This document shows, one piece after another, positions 1 to 11,468 of a stretch of 64,000 bases of DNA; the stretch's first letter is position 1, and each line of letters starts with the position of its first letter. The notes below the pieces were generated by a model that saw only the letters and a program-made list of their open reading frames with translations, was not told where the DNA came from and ran no database searches. The position numbers were made by a program, and so were the translations under genes. Source of the DNA: Phoenix dactylifera (taxonomy: Eukaryota > Streptophyta > Magnoliopsida > Arecales > Arecaceae); NCBI RefSeq assembly GCF_009389715.1, contig NC_052404.1, forward strand, positions 6,532,745-6,596,744, in the 5' to 3' direction.

Positions 1-504
1 AGCACGAAGTGCGCTGCATTTAGAGCCTTCCCAGTTTGATTAGGTTGATTAAGACAAATAAAGTAGTTTTGGATGTGTTTATTTGTATTTAGACAGCCAA
101 ACTAATCAACCTATTTAGGTTGGTTACAAGTCCAATTAGTTAGCCGTCTTTATAGTCCATACCACGTTCACTGTGCCAAAAAGAATGATATATATGTAAT
201 ATATAAAATCATGTCCATAAGGAGAAAGTAAAAGGCTGAGGCACTTGACCGAACGGCCATACTTTTTTCAATTTCTTTTCTGAGTTGGATGACATTGTGA
301 AAAGGTTCACAAATGCAGCAAACACACTAAACCAGGTTGGTTTATTTATTTAATTGTCTATTTTAGAAAACCATGCAGAGACACTCAGTAGAAAAGGGAA
401 GCATGGAAGCAACCATGGCAACCTCAAACGCTCACTACAAACGCAAGCTCTTGATTATTATAGTTCTCACACCAGCAGGTATACGAACTCAAACCCGAAC
501 CACT

Positions 505-1338
505 TCAAGCATAGGCACCAGGGTTGGCCAGGAGGTAGGTCTCTGCAGCCTTGATAGTCCCGATCACTGCTTCCTTTCCCTTGGCTATCTCATCCTTGTT
601 GTCAACTCCTGGTAATGGCTTATAAGTTGTCACCACCTTGCACACGCACCCTCCCTTGCTGGATTTCTCGAACTTGAAATGGGTTGAGGCCGACTCGATC
701 TTCTTCCCGAGATCGCCGCCTTCGACCAGGCTGTGCTTGCACTCAAACTTGTCGAAGTCCACAAAGTCCAGACGCTCCTTTACATAGCCAAATGGCATCG
801 CTACAAATATTAGAGCCACAAGGTTAGCACCAACTCTAAGTACATGAAAATTATATATATATATATATATAAAAGGGTTTGTTTGGGTGATTTGGCTGAA
901 AAAATTCTATTGAATTTGTAGATTGAGCCTGTATATTTATAAGTACTTAGAAATAGCTTTGGAGTGGGCCAGCTGGATTTTCAGATTAAGACAAAAAAAT
1001 CTTAGCCTATAAATTTATGAATATAGGCTTAGTTCGGCCTATAATCTTATAATTTTGCTGCCTGTACTGGCTCAATCTATGAATTCAAAAAAAATTTTAG
1101 CCCCATCATCGAAACAGAATCTAAAACTAGAAAATTTCAAAGTATGGGTCATAATACCCGAGGTAAAGTTGATCTGTCTGACACTCCCGACGCTACCATC
1201 ACCATGGACACCGGCGGCGCTTACGATAATGTCAGGCAGGAGCTTAGCGGCCAAGTTGTGCCAGTCGAGGACCGCCTTGAACAACCTTGGAGCGGGCGCT
1301 TGGGACTCGACCTCGAGGTTCCAACACGGGAGACTCAT
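505..1338 (-). CDS. PR10: PR-10 / Bet v 1-family protein, copy 1 (two exons)
   Basis: Pathogenesis-related class 10 protein, a small cytosolic Bet v 1-fold protein that binds hydrophobic ligands and is usually induced by pathogens or stress. Exon 1 is 1158-1338 and exon 2 is 505-800, on the minus strand. The intron 801-1157 has GT..AG ends and splits the codon at residue 61, the classic Bet v 1 intron position. The spliced product is 158 aa, the normal family length. Visible hallmarks are LFKAVLDWHNL near residue 19, the glycine-rich loop GDGSVGSVRQ (46-55), PFGYVKERLDFVD straight after the junction, and the C-terminal helix ending AETYLLANPGAYA. It resembles the asparagus AoPR1-type monocot branch. 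I chose the ATG at 1338 because it gives the standard family N-terminus. An upstream in-frame ATG at 1419 would add an atypical leader. The intron carries a short (TA)n run near 851-870. Confidence 0.93.
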
Positions 1339-1430
1339 GGTTAAATTGGATTCTATATTGGGCTTCACTTCTTCTGCTAAGTTGTGGTGAGTGAAATCCA
1401 GATGGAGAATGGCGAGCAAAGGTTGGGGGT

Positions 1431-1436
1431 TTTATA
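1431..1436 (-). promoter_or_regulatory. TATA box of PR-10 copy 1
   Basis: The minus strand reads CCTCTATAAAACC here, about 95 bp upstream of the PR-10 start codon at 1338. This is a good plant TATA sequence at a suitable distance for a short leader. Confidence 0.6.
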
Positions 1437-1439
1437 GAG

Positions 1440-3945
1440 GGTTTGTGTGGAATGGTAGGTTTGGAACGAAGAAGCATGCGTGCTGGTTTATTCACATTTG
1501 GGCAGCGCCGTTGCCAAAACTGCTGACAAATAAAAATAGACGAGGAAAGAATGCGGGGGAGAGGTACGTAGGTGCTCGCATCAAGATGAGACTTCGGGGA
1601 ACGTTTTTTTTCCATTCTGACGGGTCCAGCTAAAACAGTCATGAGCGCTATAACTGTTGATATATGCCCTGCTTCGCAGTTTATGATTTCAAATTTTTAA
1701 TATTAAAACAATATAGGAAAAACCAACCCTTTGAGTGTTCGTCTAATAAAAATATCATTTTTCAGGTGAGACAAACTTAATTATTTGGAGATTATTTAGA
1801 TTATAATAAACTGTTATATTGCCCAATAACCCATCTGTTATCTTTTTCCCCGGTGTATTACTATAATAACATAGTAATGTAGGGGCTAAAAAGCATTATA
1901 AATTTATAATAATTGTTGTGGTTCAAATTTGGCCCGAGGGTGACCACGCCGGAGAAGTCGAGGGAGCCACCGGAGTGTCAAAGAAGAGGGTGAGCCACCT
2001 CCCGCATGACGGCGTACCTGCACAAAGCCCCACCAGTGGTTCCGGTGAGAGACCTCCAACGCTCAAGTTAGAGTGGATCTTAGTTGGTCCAAAAGTCCCT
2101 TAGGCATTACCTGATGGGGCTATTTATAGTTCTCGTAGAGGTGCCCTAGTGGAGAAGTATGGTCCGTCCTCATCATAAGAGGAGATAGCTTTTAGCCAGA
2201 TGGCGCACAGCTAGAGCTTACTTGAGGCATACGGCGTAAGCCGTTCTTATGAATGGTAAGGCATTGGCAAATATGGCAGGGCATGGTTCCTGGTTGATAT
2301 GTCGTGGCGTAGCCAGCAAGCAAAGCATGGTGCGGTGATGCTGCTGCAGGGCCGCAGCATGTGGACGACGAGATCAGCCTTCTGAGCTTGGCTTGGCCAG
2401 AATTGGATGACTTCGTGCTGAAAATAGGACGATCTATTTTGCCTCCCACCAATAACCATTCTCCTTTTTTTCTTATAATAAAGCCATGGTCACAATGAGC
2501 ACGTGGCAACCTATGTTTATAATAACATCCTCAGACCCATGTATTAAGTGACTTAAGTTTAAGTTTAGACTTTGACTTGTTTAACTTATTTTGATCCATT
2601 TAATAGTTAGATCATATCGGTCTATGTAATCTATTTAAGATCTACTTAATCTATTTAATCCGACCTGCTTAATTTGTTTCTATTCTATTTAACTCGATTA
2701 CTTAACCTATTTAAATTTAATTAATTCATTAAAAATTTGTTTAACTTATTTTGACTTATTTAATAAATGAGTTATATGGATTAGGTCGGATGATCCATTT
2801 AATAAATAGATCAAGTTCGGATTGATGAATTATTGACTCAACCCGTATCCAATCTGATCCATATTCAATCCGATCCGATTCAATTGTGGCCCCTACTCTA
2901 CTTAAAGCAGGACTTTTTATCTATAAAAAAAAGCCTAAGGTATATTTTTTTTAAGTCTCTTTTTTTTCCTACTATTCCCCAAGGCTCTGTTTAACTTAAA
3001 CATCAAAGGGCCTCGGATCAGTTTTGGCAACCTCCAAGCTTTTTTTCTTTTTTCTGTGCAAGACGACAGGTACAAATTGGATCTTCTTCCTCACATACAC
3101 ATCCGCCAACGACCTTCAAGTATTATTTTGATGGTAATGAAATTGGATCAGCTCTGCAGGCACTACACGTCACAGCAAATTTGTATCCAACATGAAAATT
3201 TAGTTTGGGTACGTGGCCAGAGCTCTAGCTGGGTATCTCGGCCTGCAAAATGATGCGTTTAGCCCAGCCCAAAACGAAGAGCCTTGCTTTCTTTCTTTCT
3301 TATTCTCCGTCCAAAAACCAGCACGACCAAAGAGTCAGACGGAAAAATTTTCTAAAGTAGTGCAAAAAGGTTCAAAGCTGAAGGTGGACATTTTGTAGGA
3401 ATGACGTGTCCCGCAAGGCCAAAAGGCCTTGCGGTGGCAGCGTCACAGAATGGAGACCTAGCCTTCTAGAAATCTGAGCTCCCTCTTATTTCTCACTAAG
3501 AAACGTCCTATCTTTGTGGTCAAAAAGATGATTCACAAGCTCCTATGGGCGGCAAGGAAAAGAATCGCATGGACATGGCAACTAATCGGCGTAGTTCCAT
3601 CTTGACTAAAGAAAAAATTCTTCTTTCAACAACTTAATTTTTTAGACTATAAGTATGCGACAAATAATATCAGAGCTATACCTATTATACGTCACAAACT
3701 TCATTAGTTATCTGGGCTCTTTATTGAAAGAGATCACAGTCGAGGAGGACTTCGGCTATGGATGGACCCCATTTCTAAACTACGAGCCAACTATGATGAA
3801 GACATCACGAAATTAGATGGAGGAGATTATCATAATTCTATATTGACCGATAAAAAAAAAGTACCATATGAGTTTATCAATCTAGACCAATCCACTTTCC
3901 AATAGTATAAGCTTTTGGTCTGCGTGACGCAAAGCCCACTTGAAT
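1440..3945. other. Intergenic region, no gene recognised
   Basis: No convincing coding exon on either strand. A GC-richer block at about 1914-2527 begins TGTTGTGG and ends AATAACA. It could be an old solo LTR, but no matching target duplication was found. About 2550-2890 is AT-rich with loosely repeated TTTAACTTATTTTGA-like and GATCCATTTAATA-like words, typical of decayed repeat DNA. The rest, up to the CACTA element, shows nothing recognisable. Confidence 0.5.
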
Positions 3946-3948
3946 ATG

Positions 3949-6192
3949 CACTACAGGAAAATCGGTTTTTCCCGGCGTTTTTTTTATTATTAGTGTCGAG
4001 ATTTTATAACCTTTACCGACGCTTATTAGCATCGGGGAAAATCCTTAGCGTCGGCGATACCTAAGTGGGAAAAGTTTTTGCCGATGCTAGAAAAAAGCGT
4101 CGGCAAAACTCCAGATTTACCGACGCATACTGAAGCGTCAGCGTATGTGGTTTTTCCGACGCAAAAACGCGTTGGCATAAACTAGAACTTGGGCGTGGCC
4201 GATAGTGTCGGAATTTTTTCCGACACTTATATGCGTTACATGAAGGGTTTTTACCGATGCTTTAAAAGCGTCGCCTAAACATTTTTACCGACGCTTTCTA
4301 AGCGTTGGCGAAATCGTGCGAGTTCGTATTTTTAACGACGCCTTAAAGCATCGGGATTGGATTTTTTTTAAAAAAATTAAAAAATAAATGCATATTAAGA
4401 AACATATTATAGCAATATGAACCTGCATTACATTTACATCAAAACAAACATTCAAATCATTCATATTGTCATATATGATGAAATTTATATAATAATTTTA
4501 AAATTACAATGTATTTTAAAAAATATAAGAAAAATATCAGCACCATCATCATCTCTACGAGCTGTTGAAGTATCGTAAATCTACAAAAAAAAAAGAAGAA
4601 AAACTTTAGAAGTTAGGAATATGAAAATCATTAACTCATGAAAATAAGTGAATTATGTAAAGTAATCAAATATATATAGTTATTTACCTGAGGAGGGAGA
4701 AATCGCTGTAACATAGATGAAATATGCTCAAGCTGAGACTGCAAAGTTTGTTGGTTCTGCTTCAGCTCCGCCAACTCTGCCTGATGGCGATCCTTCATAT
4801 CTTCAATTGTTGCCTAAAGTCTACTAACTTCTGCATTGCTACTACTTTCTCCAACATTTCTTGTATACATGCCCACTGCAGACAATTGAGTGGGGATAAA
4901 ACTTTTGCCATTTCCATTTTTTATGGTAAACAAATACAAAAACTAATATGAATTATATAGATTATATAAAAATCAACCAGTACATAAAATTTTAATTTAA
5001 AAGCATCATTTCAGTCATAGCTAAAATTACCCACAGAAAATATACTGAAAAAATAAAAGTCCACGGAAAAAAAATACACAGGAAAAAAAAGAGAGGAAAG
5101 GGCAGTTTGGTCATTCTGGTGCCAAAACATTCGGCCTTCGGTAATCCGACTTCCGGATAACACGTACAGGGGAGAATGGATAACGAGATGCAGGCCGGGC
5201 CTTCTCGAAAGAGATGCAAGAAGAGAAACTTCCGGCATCCATCGTTAGCAGCAAACAAAAAATCCAAGAAAACAAAGACTAGGACACAAAATAAAAAAAA
5301 TAATTACACAGATTTGAGGGAGGACGGTGTTGGGGTTTCTGGCTTTTCAAAACCCTCGACGACTAGGGTTTTTTTTTTTTGGTACGCTCCACGCCCAAAA
5401 ATTGGGAATAAGAACAAGAAAATTGGGAAGAATACTAGGATGTTACTGTCACAGCTTCCATCATGTAATTTGATTATCAAAATATTGCTCAATGCTCCCA
5501 ACCACGACCGAAAAATCTAATTCACTTGCTTCTACCAAACAATAGAACATTTTTTTATCAATGTAAAGCACAAAGAATGCATAACTACAACACAAAAGTA
5601 TTCGGATTACACACATCCACCAATAAATTATCAAGAAATTTTCCATTCGGTGGGGTTATCAAATGATACCTCTTTCTCGAGCGGAGAAGGATGGGATCGG
5701 CCGGTCGGCACTGCAGAGGAGGGAGGAGGAGAGGAGGTTGCGGACGCGTGGTAGCTCGGCGCCAGAGAGGAGGGAGGAAGAGAGGAGCTTAGCGTCGGAC
5801 GTCACTCGAAGCCGGCCGGAGAGCACACGGGCCGGTCGCTGGTCGTCAGAGAGGAGGGACGAGGAGAGGAGCTAGGGCTCGGGATGCAGAATGAGGAGGG
5901 GGGGTCAGCCGCTGGTTTTGTTAGGAATTGGACTTACGACGACGCTTATAAGCGTCGTCTTAAGCACTCCCAGTCCGACGACCCTAATAAGCGTCGTCCA
6001 TTACCAACCCTTTTTAACAAGCGTCGGTTTTTTCTTTTGGATTACGACGACGCTTTTTAGCGTCGTCTATTCCTGAGAATTACCGATGCTTAATTAAAGC
6101 ATCGGCAACGTTTGGCACGGTATTCTTTTTTCCTGACGCTTGCTCCTAGTGTCGGAAAAAAAGAGTCGGAAAAAGCTGATTTTCCTGTAGTG
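3949..6192. mobile_element. Non-autonomous CACTA (En/Spm-type) DNA transposon, 2244 bp
   Basis: The left end reads CACTACAGGAAAATC and the right end is its inverse (GATTTTCCTGTAGTG), so the terminal inverted repeats match over about 15 bp. Both ends are flanked by the same 3-bp target duplication ATG (3946-3948 and 6193-6195), the size expected for CACTA elements. Both subterminal zones (about 3970-4350 and 5935-6170) are packed with direct and inverted copies of a GACGCTT/AAGCGTC motif, the transposase-binding architecture of this superfamily. The interior has only a coding remnant (about 4688-4913, minus) and no TNP2-like DDE transposase, so the element would need a transposase supplied in trans. 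It sits between the two PR-10 genes. Confidence 0.93.
4688..4913 (-). pseudogene. Coiled-coil remnant of a CACTA-encoded protein, broken by a stop codon
   Basis: On the minus strand 4688-4813 encodes 42 residues that form a clear heptad-like helix (AELAELKQNQQTLQSQLEH) ending LPPQ at a GTAAAT splice donor. The same frame upstream continues with readable sequence (about 4817-4913, including SAVGMYTRNVGESSSN) but a TAG at 4814-4816 breaks it. A CAG codon there would restore a continuous helix. Such C-terminal coiled coils are common in the second ORF product (Transposase_24-like) of plant CACTA elements. The family name is inferred from context and composition only. Confidence 0.5.
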
Positions 6193-6195
6193 ATG

Positions 6196-7799
6196 AAGTC
6201 CTAAAGCCAACTTAGTACAACCTAACATGGGCAATATAAGATGATGGGACGCATGTTTCTTGAGAAAGGTTGGCTTGCATGTAGCGTCTAACTGTCTAAG
6301 AATCTACAGATTCTGTCCCAACAAATGCATGTTGAAAAAATTAAATTCCATGACTGTAATTACGTAATTTCATGTGATTTTTTAGCTTTTTTAACAAAAT
6401 TGAGTGAAAAAATAAATAGCAACTTACGGTTTGCTTTTACTATGTCCTAAGTTGGAATCAGAGCTTACTTGGTCTGTGTCAGGTCGGAGTTATGGCATTG
6501 TGGATTGAGCGCAGTCTGTGTCATGCCGGATTAGAGAGATGGTGCTTCAAGTTTGGCCTACTCTTTAATGGTGTTGGTCAAACCCACAACTACCTTTAGC
6601 TAATTCACCCCTGCTAGAGAGGCTAATATAGCTGCTTTGGCTTGTAATATAGGGATTATAATCAAACTCATCAGGATATGTCAAGAGTTTTTCCCTATGG
6701 TTTCTGTAATGAGAGATCTTCATCGAGGAGTTTATACTAGAGAAGAATGATGTTTGGAGGACTATATCAGCCTAGTTGGCTCAACCAAGAAAAATATTCT
6801 CTACCCTTGAATTAATGGCACAAGTTCTTAAATAAGTGTGAACTGAAAATTTTAAATTTAGGGTGTTATTGTCAGGTCAGGTTTAATTGTGTCAATGTCC
6901 GATATGATAGTCAGTTGGCTTTCGACATGAACAAGGCACAATCTTTTGATTTGGAGCTGACCCCCTTTTTTGCTACATGGAACCACTCATATAATCCGAG
7001 AATGAATGCATTTAAAAAAAAATCAAAATATAACAAGTCACGAAGTGTCCGAGATATCCCCTTCATCCATCCAAAGAACCTCCAAAGTGATTTGCCATAA
7101 AGAAAGTCACTCAATCTGTAACTTCATTAGCCTTTCTATAGACGTGTTTTGCCCTAAAAGTATTGTCATCGGCACACATGCACACTCACACACACCCAAA
7201 AAAAAAAGAAAAAAAGAAAGAAGGCCCAAGAGGACACAACCCAATTGTAGGCTTAATGTATGTTATTGCTGATATATCAAAGATGGTAACATTTAGCCTC
7301 AACCAACCTGACTTGTTAGCTGGCCGAGGAGGCGTAACCAGAACCCAACCTGCAAGCTCAATGGGTCAGATTAGATTATTGTCGGTTCAAGCTAGGCTGG
7401 GTTGGATATGTCCGTACGTTGGTTTTTGTACGTTGGTTTTTGTACATTGGTTATACTTCAATTTTTTTATTTTTTTGTTTTCTTTTGGGTGCAACAATAC
7501 CTCAGTTCTTTTAACCAAGTGTATGACCTCTTTAGACAAATTATCTGGAGGGATTATCAAGTAAATTAAAGCCTTATTTACCACAGAAAAAGAGTAAATT
7601 AAAGCCTTTCATTTAGACTTCTTTATTGTGGAATGAGTTTTCCAAGTCAAACTCTCATGTCACGCTCAATTCTTGGTAAGAAAAAGTTTAAAAGGCGACA
7701 TAAAATCAACCAAACAGTCTCACAGTCTCTTCAACGCAGTTGCTTATTCTTGTTCTCAACACATCAGAAGGCACTACTGCGAAGACAAGCACAAGCACA
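6196..7799. other. Intergenic region between CACTA element and PR-10 copy 2
   Basis: No gene recognised. The short ORFs here have no family signature. A poly-purine stretch lies at about 7195-7225 and a GTACGTTGGTTTTT direct duplication at about 7413-7443. Otherwise unremarkable AT-rich DNA. Confidence 0.45.
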
Positions 7800-8380
7800 T
7801 CAGGCATAGGCAGCAGGGTTGGCCAGGAGGTAGGCTTCAGCTGCCTTGAAGATCCCGGTCAGTGTCTCCTTTGCCTTTGTTATCTCGTCCTTGACCTCGA
7901 CTCCAGGTAAAAGCTTGTAGGTTGCAACCACCTTGCACACACACCCTCCATTGCTGCTCTGCTCGAACTTGAAATGGGAAGATGCCGACTCAATCTTGGT
8001 CCCAATATCGCCACCTTCGACAAGGCTCTGCTTGCACTCAAACCTGTCAAAATCCACAAAGTCCAGGCGCTCCTTCACGTAGCTAAAAGGCATTGCTACA
8101 CAAATAGGCCCACAGAGTCAGCACCAACATTTAGTGCTATATATATATGCATGCACGTAGAAGGGTAAGAAAATAGAGTGTGTTTGAGTGTAATACCTGA
8201 GGAGAATTGGAACTGCCTCACGCTGCCAACACCACCATCACCTTCGATGCCGGCGGCACTCACGATGATGTCGGGGACGAGCTTAGGGGCGAGGTTGTGC
8301 CAGTCGAGGACGGCGGCCTTGAACAGCCTAGCGGCAGGGACCGGGGACTTGATCTCGTGGCTCCAACTGGAGGAACTCAT
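7800..8380 (-). CDS. PR10: PR-10 / Bet v 1-family protein, copy 2 (two exons)
   Basis: Second PR-10 gene, same strand and same exon plan as copy 1. Exon 1 is 8197-8380 and exon 2 is 7800-8095. The 101-bp intron (8096-8196) has GT..AG ends and splits the codon at residue 62. The product is 159 aa. Visible marks are an N-terminus of the MSSSSWSHE type, LDWHNLAPKLVPDIIVSAAG, the glycine loop GDGGVGSVRQ, PFSYVKERLDFVD, VEGGDIG, GGCVCKV and the terminal helix EAYLLANPAAYA. It is clearly paralogous to copy 1. The charge pattern differs around residues 107-120 and the intron is about 3.5 times shorter. A TATA sequence lies about 100 bp upstream. Predicted cytosolic defence protein; specific ligand unknown. 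Confidence 0.95.
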
Positions 8381-8481
8381 GTTTCCTTGGATCGATGTGG
8401 CTCGGATGCTTCCTAGTTGTATTGTGAATAAGTGGCGAATGGCTTGAGGGTGAGGGTGGTGAGGAGAAGGTGGGTGTTTTA

Positions 8482-8489
8482 ATTTATAA
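8482..8489 (-). promoter_or_regulatory. TATA box of PR-10 copy 2
   Basis: The minus strand reads GTTATAAATTAAAAC, about 105 bp upstream of the ATG at 8380, nearly the same distance as for copy 1. Confidence 0.55.
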
Positions 8490-9033
8490 CTAAAGAGCTT
8501 CGGAGAAGGTAGCTAGGTTCTTGCAGGTGCGTGTATTCAAACTTGGGCAGCGTTCTTTGTCCAACTTTAATTAATTTGACTGGCTTCGGCAAGTGGACGA
8601 GGTTAGGTGAGTGATATCGTGCTTGTTCTTGGGAGATTGATCCGGATTTATACCGACTAGCCTGGATTTAGGCTGGCCTATCCCAAGATTTTCTCATAAG
8701 ACACAGTGATATTTATATTATTTTCATGTTGGAAATAAAAGAAGTTTCAAAGGAATAGAAAAGATGGGGATGAGATATGTGGCATGGACTTGAACCTCTA
8801 GAAAGGCAAGCCCTCACAGATTGGGATCCTCTTCGAAGCATCTTTTGTTGCACGTATAATTTGCTACGTGACTGATCAAAGAGGATGGATTTGAACAGTG
8901 GTGGTTGCACCATCAGTTGATAGCATTTGAGAGAGAACTAATTAATTTGGTGGGTTATTTTGGTTCTATCAAATGCAGAAACACTCCCAAGATGTGAGAA
9001 CCGGCCAGCCATTCTACTATGTCGAATAGTTTC

Positions 9034-9076
9034 TTGCTCGGTCGGTTAAGAGCCAGAGTCTCTGGGGTTCGAGTTC
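9034..9076 (+). repeat. Possible tRNA-derived SINE remnant (A-box and B-box-like)
   Basis: TTGCTCGGTCGG (9034-9045) resembles a tRNA A box. GGTTCGAGTTC (9066-9076) resembles a B box, at about the spacing found in tRNA genes. No cloverleaf can be folded and no target duplication was found, so this is at best an old SINE head. Confidence 0.28.
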
Positions 9077-10068
9077 GAATGAAGAGATCCTGCTCTAAAT
9101 CACGGGCATTTGCAAATAAAGAGAGACCCATGATTGAGTGTGGTTCATCTGTTCTCCAATACAAAGATGATGAGCTCCACATGAGTTGTTCTTGAAAAGT
9201 TTGTGATTAGTTGAGAACATAATCTCTGGAATGCAACTTCGAATTGGAGAGGATTCAGACAGTAGATCCTTGTGGTCGCACTGCATATTATAATGATGGA
9301 GAGTGACGAAAAATGCTAGGAGATTTTGTTTTGTCATGAGAAACAAAGTTCATCATTTCAATTAGTGTTAGGCATGGCATATCATGATTCTCTAGGTGCA
9401 GTAAATGCATTTCTTTTCTTTCTTAGATAACTGCAGTAGGTGTAATATGAAAGGAAGAAGCCAGATCTTCAACCAAAGACGCGAACCAAATCAGGCCACG
9501 CAACGACCTTTTCCTCCCCACTAAATTATTTATTCCTCGCAGATTAATATAACCTCTTCTATTCTTGAGCCCTTGTATTCTTGTATTCTTAGACCCATTG
9601 ATTTGGGAACACCTACCTCCCGGAAGTCTGAACTAGGAAACGTGCATGCCTACCAGGGCGGTGGTTTTTTTAACTCTAAACTTGATGCTCGGCAGCTTGC
9701 CAACCTAGAAAATATGACAAAGAAAGGAGAAGGTATGGAACAGCTTTAATTTCCATTTCAATATATAACTACCACTTTCCTCAAAAATATATAAATTCCA
9801 CAACCTAACATGGTTCTCGACTGTTATTAATCAGCTTTGAGAGAACAAAAAACCCTTCATTAAGCATCCTAGGCTTTAGTTAGGAGCAGTCATATTTCTT
9901 TGTTTCTTGAAATAATTATGCCGCATAAATCCCCGTTACGAGTTGAATAGATCTGACTAAACATATGATTGTTCCCTATTGATATGTGTGGATCAATTAT
10001 GTGGATAATGTTGGATAAATAACATGACTACTCACTTTGTTTCCTCATCCTACCAAACCAGGTATATG

Positions 10069-10243
10069 CATGGTTGTTCAGAAAATTATGGAAAAGAAAT
10101 AGAAAAAGAAATCAGAGAAAATGAAAAAAGTTGATGTAATTTTTATTTCTATGTCATTTTAATTTTTTCACTGTCCAAATATCTGAAAATACTAATTTTT
10201 CAAAATTTTCTGTTTCCATAGCTTTTTCTGAGCAACCAAACAT
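10069..10243. mobile_element. Short inverted-repeat element (MITE-like), about 175 bp
   Basis: CATGGTTGTTCAGAAAA near the left end is matched in inverse by TTTTTCTGAGCAACCAAACATG at the right, and ATGGAAA is matched by TTTCCAT just inside. The interior is AT-rich and non-coding. The length and terminal repeats fit a MITE. No clear target duplication is seen, so the superfamily is not assigned. Confidence 0.5.
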
Positions 10244-11124
10244 GTCCGAAACAACTTGAAATCTAGACACCAACTCCTATTTCTTCACACTTTTTCTCGG
10301 GTACAACTTCTTTCCCAACTCTTGGACTCCAATCAAACTAATTGCCGCCATGGATTTGCAGCAAAACGGCTATTACAAGGCACTGCAGTTGCCTCGGAGG
10401 GACAAGCTTACTTATCGACTGTAACTTACCCTCCCACTGCAACAGTTGTCCATCCAAATAAGCAGCCGTCCACCCCAACAAGGCAAATATATATATATTT
10501 TTTAGTTTTTCAGCGTAAACTTACTTCAAATAACGCCATTTGCATTATTATCTGTAATTTTTTATTACAACTGCTAATCACAGCAGCCATTATTCTGTTC
10601 CAAGTAAATCGTGTCAATGGCTAATCCAGGCAAATTAACAGCCATTACCTTTTTTTGTTTTTGAACAGCCATTACCTTCATCATAACAGAAGAATGAGTG
10701 ATAAGAGTATCGGATTTGGAGATTGCTTGGCCTCTTTTTCCGATACTAGTTGTCTAGTTAATACTGTGGACTTGAGGCATCCACAGTTACATGGCTTGGT
10801 CAGGAAAGGTCTGAGTTTGGTTTGGGTTTGAATCATGCTAGATAAATAGGGCATGAATCAGTCAGGTCAGGTCGGCTTGCATCATGGAGATCAACCCAAC
10901 ATGACACTGATTCATCTCCATCCCTCCACAAGAGTGTCGACACCAGTATTCTTAAGTTGCTAAAGGCGTCATAGGTTCTTACCTAGTTGGCACAAGAAAA
11001 AAAAAATTATGAGCAGCGTTAACGCAATCATCTACTTGGCATATTTATCTGATGATAACTATAAGCTTCTTCACTACTATCAGAAAAATAAATAAAAAAT
11101 AGAGCTATCTGCCAGAGCAAGGAA

Positions 11125-11447
11125 TGTTGGAAATAGATAAACTTAATTGTGCATTGATTTAAGAGATATTATTTAAGACATTTGTGTTTCCAAAAAGACC
11201 TTTTATCTTATCTATGAAAGTTACTTAGAATTTCTCTTCATGAATGAAACCAAAGTGTCATTCATAAATATGACTCTTAGTATTTTGTATAGGGTTACTT
11301 GAAGGGTTGTAAAATCCTCTTTATAAAGGGTTGTTATTTGAGTCATTTTGTAATGAAGAGAATTGAAGAAATCTAATATAGAGAAAAGTCCTCTTCATTC
11401 TTTAGTGAAAAATACTACAATATTCTTCTCCTCCATCCACCTCTTCA
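11125..11447 (+). repeat. 5' LTR of the copia element
   Basis: 323 bp, TG..CA ended. It contains TTATAAAG at 11321, a plausible U3 TATA box. Its three differences from the 3' LTR are all C/T or A/G changes. Confidence 0.95.
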
Positions 11448-11450
11448 AAG

Positions 11451-11462
11451 TGGTATCAGAGC
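11451..11462 (+). promoter_or_regulatory. Copia primer-binding site (tRNA-iMet type)
   Basis: TGGTATCAGAGC, the sequence complementary to the 3' end of plant initiator tRNA-Met, lies 3 bp after the 5' LTR and directly before the Gag-Pol start. Confidence 0.9.
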
Positions 11463-11468
11463 TAGATC

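Larger units (their letters stand above)
8490..11119. other. Intergenic region upstream of PR-10 copy 2
   Basis: No gene recognised. It holds a possible tRNA-derived SINE remnant (9034-9076) and a small inverted-repeat element (10069-10243), listed separately. The ORFs are short and without domain signatures. Confidence 0.45.

Noticed and set aside
1914..2527. Possible solo LTR (TG..CA ends, GC-richer block)
   Set aside because: The flanking 5-mers (ATAAT and TCCTC) do not match, and no primer-site or polypurine remnant is visible. Kept only as a note.
9034..9076. Possible tRNA gene
   Set aside because: The A-box and B-box-like words are present, but no acceptor stem or anticodon arm can be formed.
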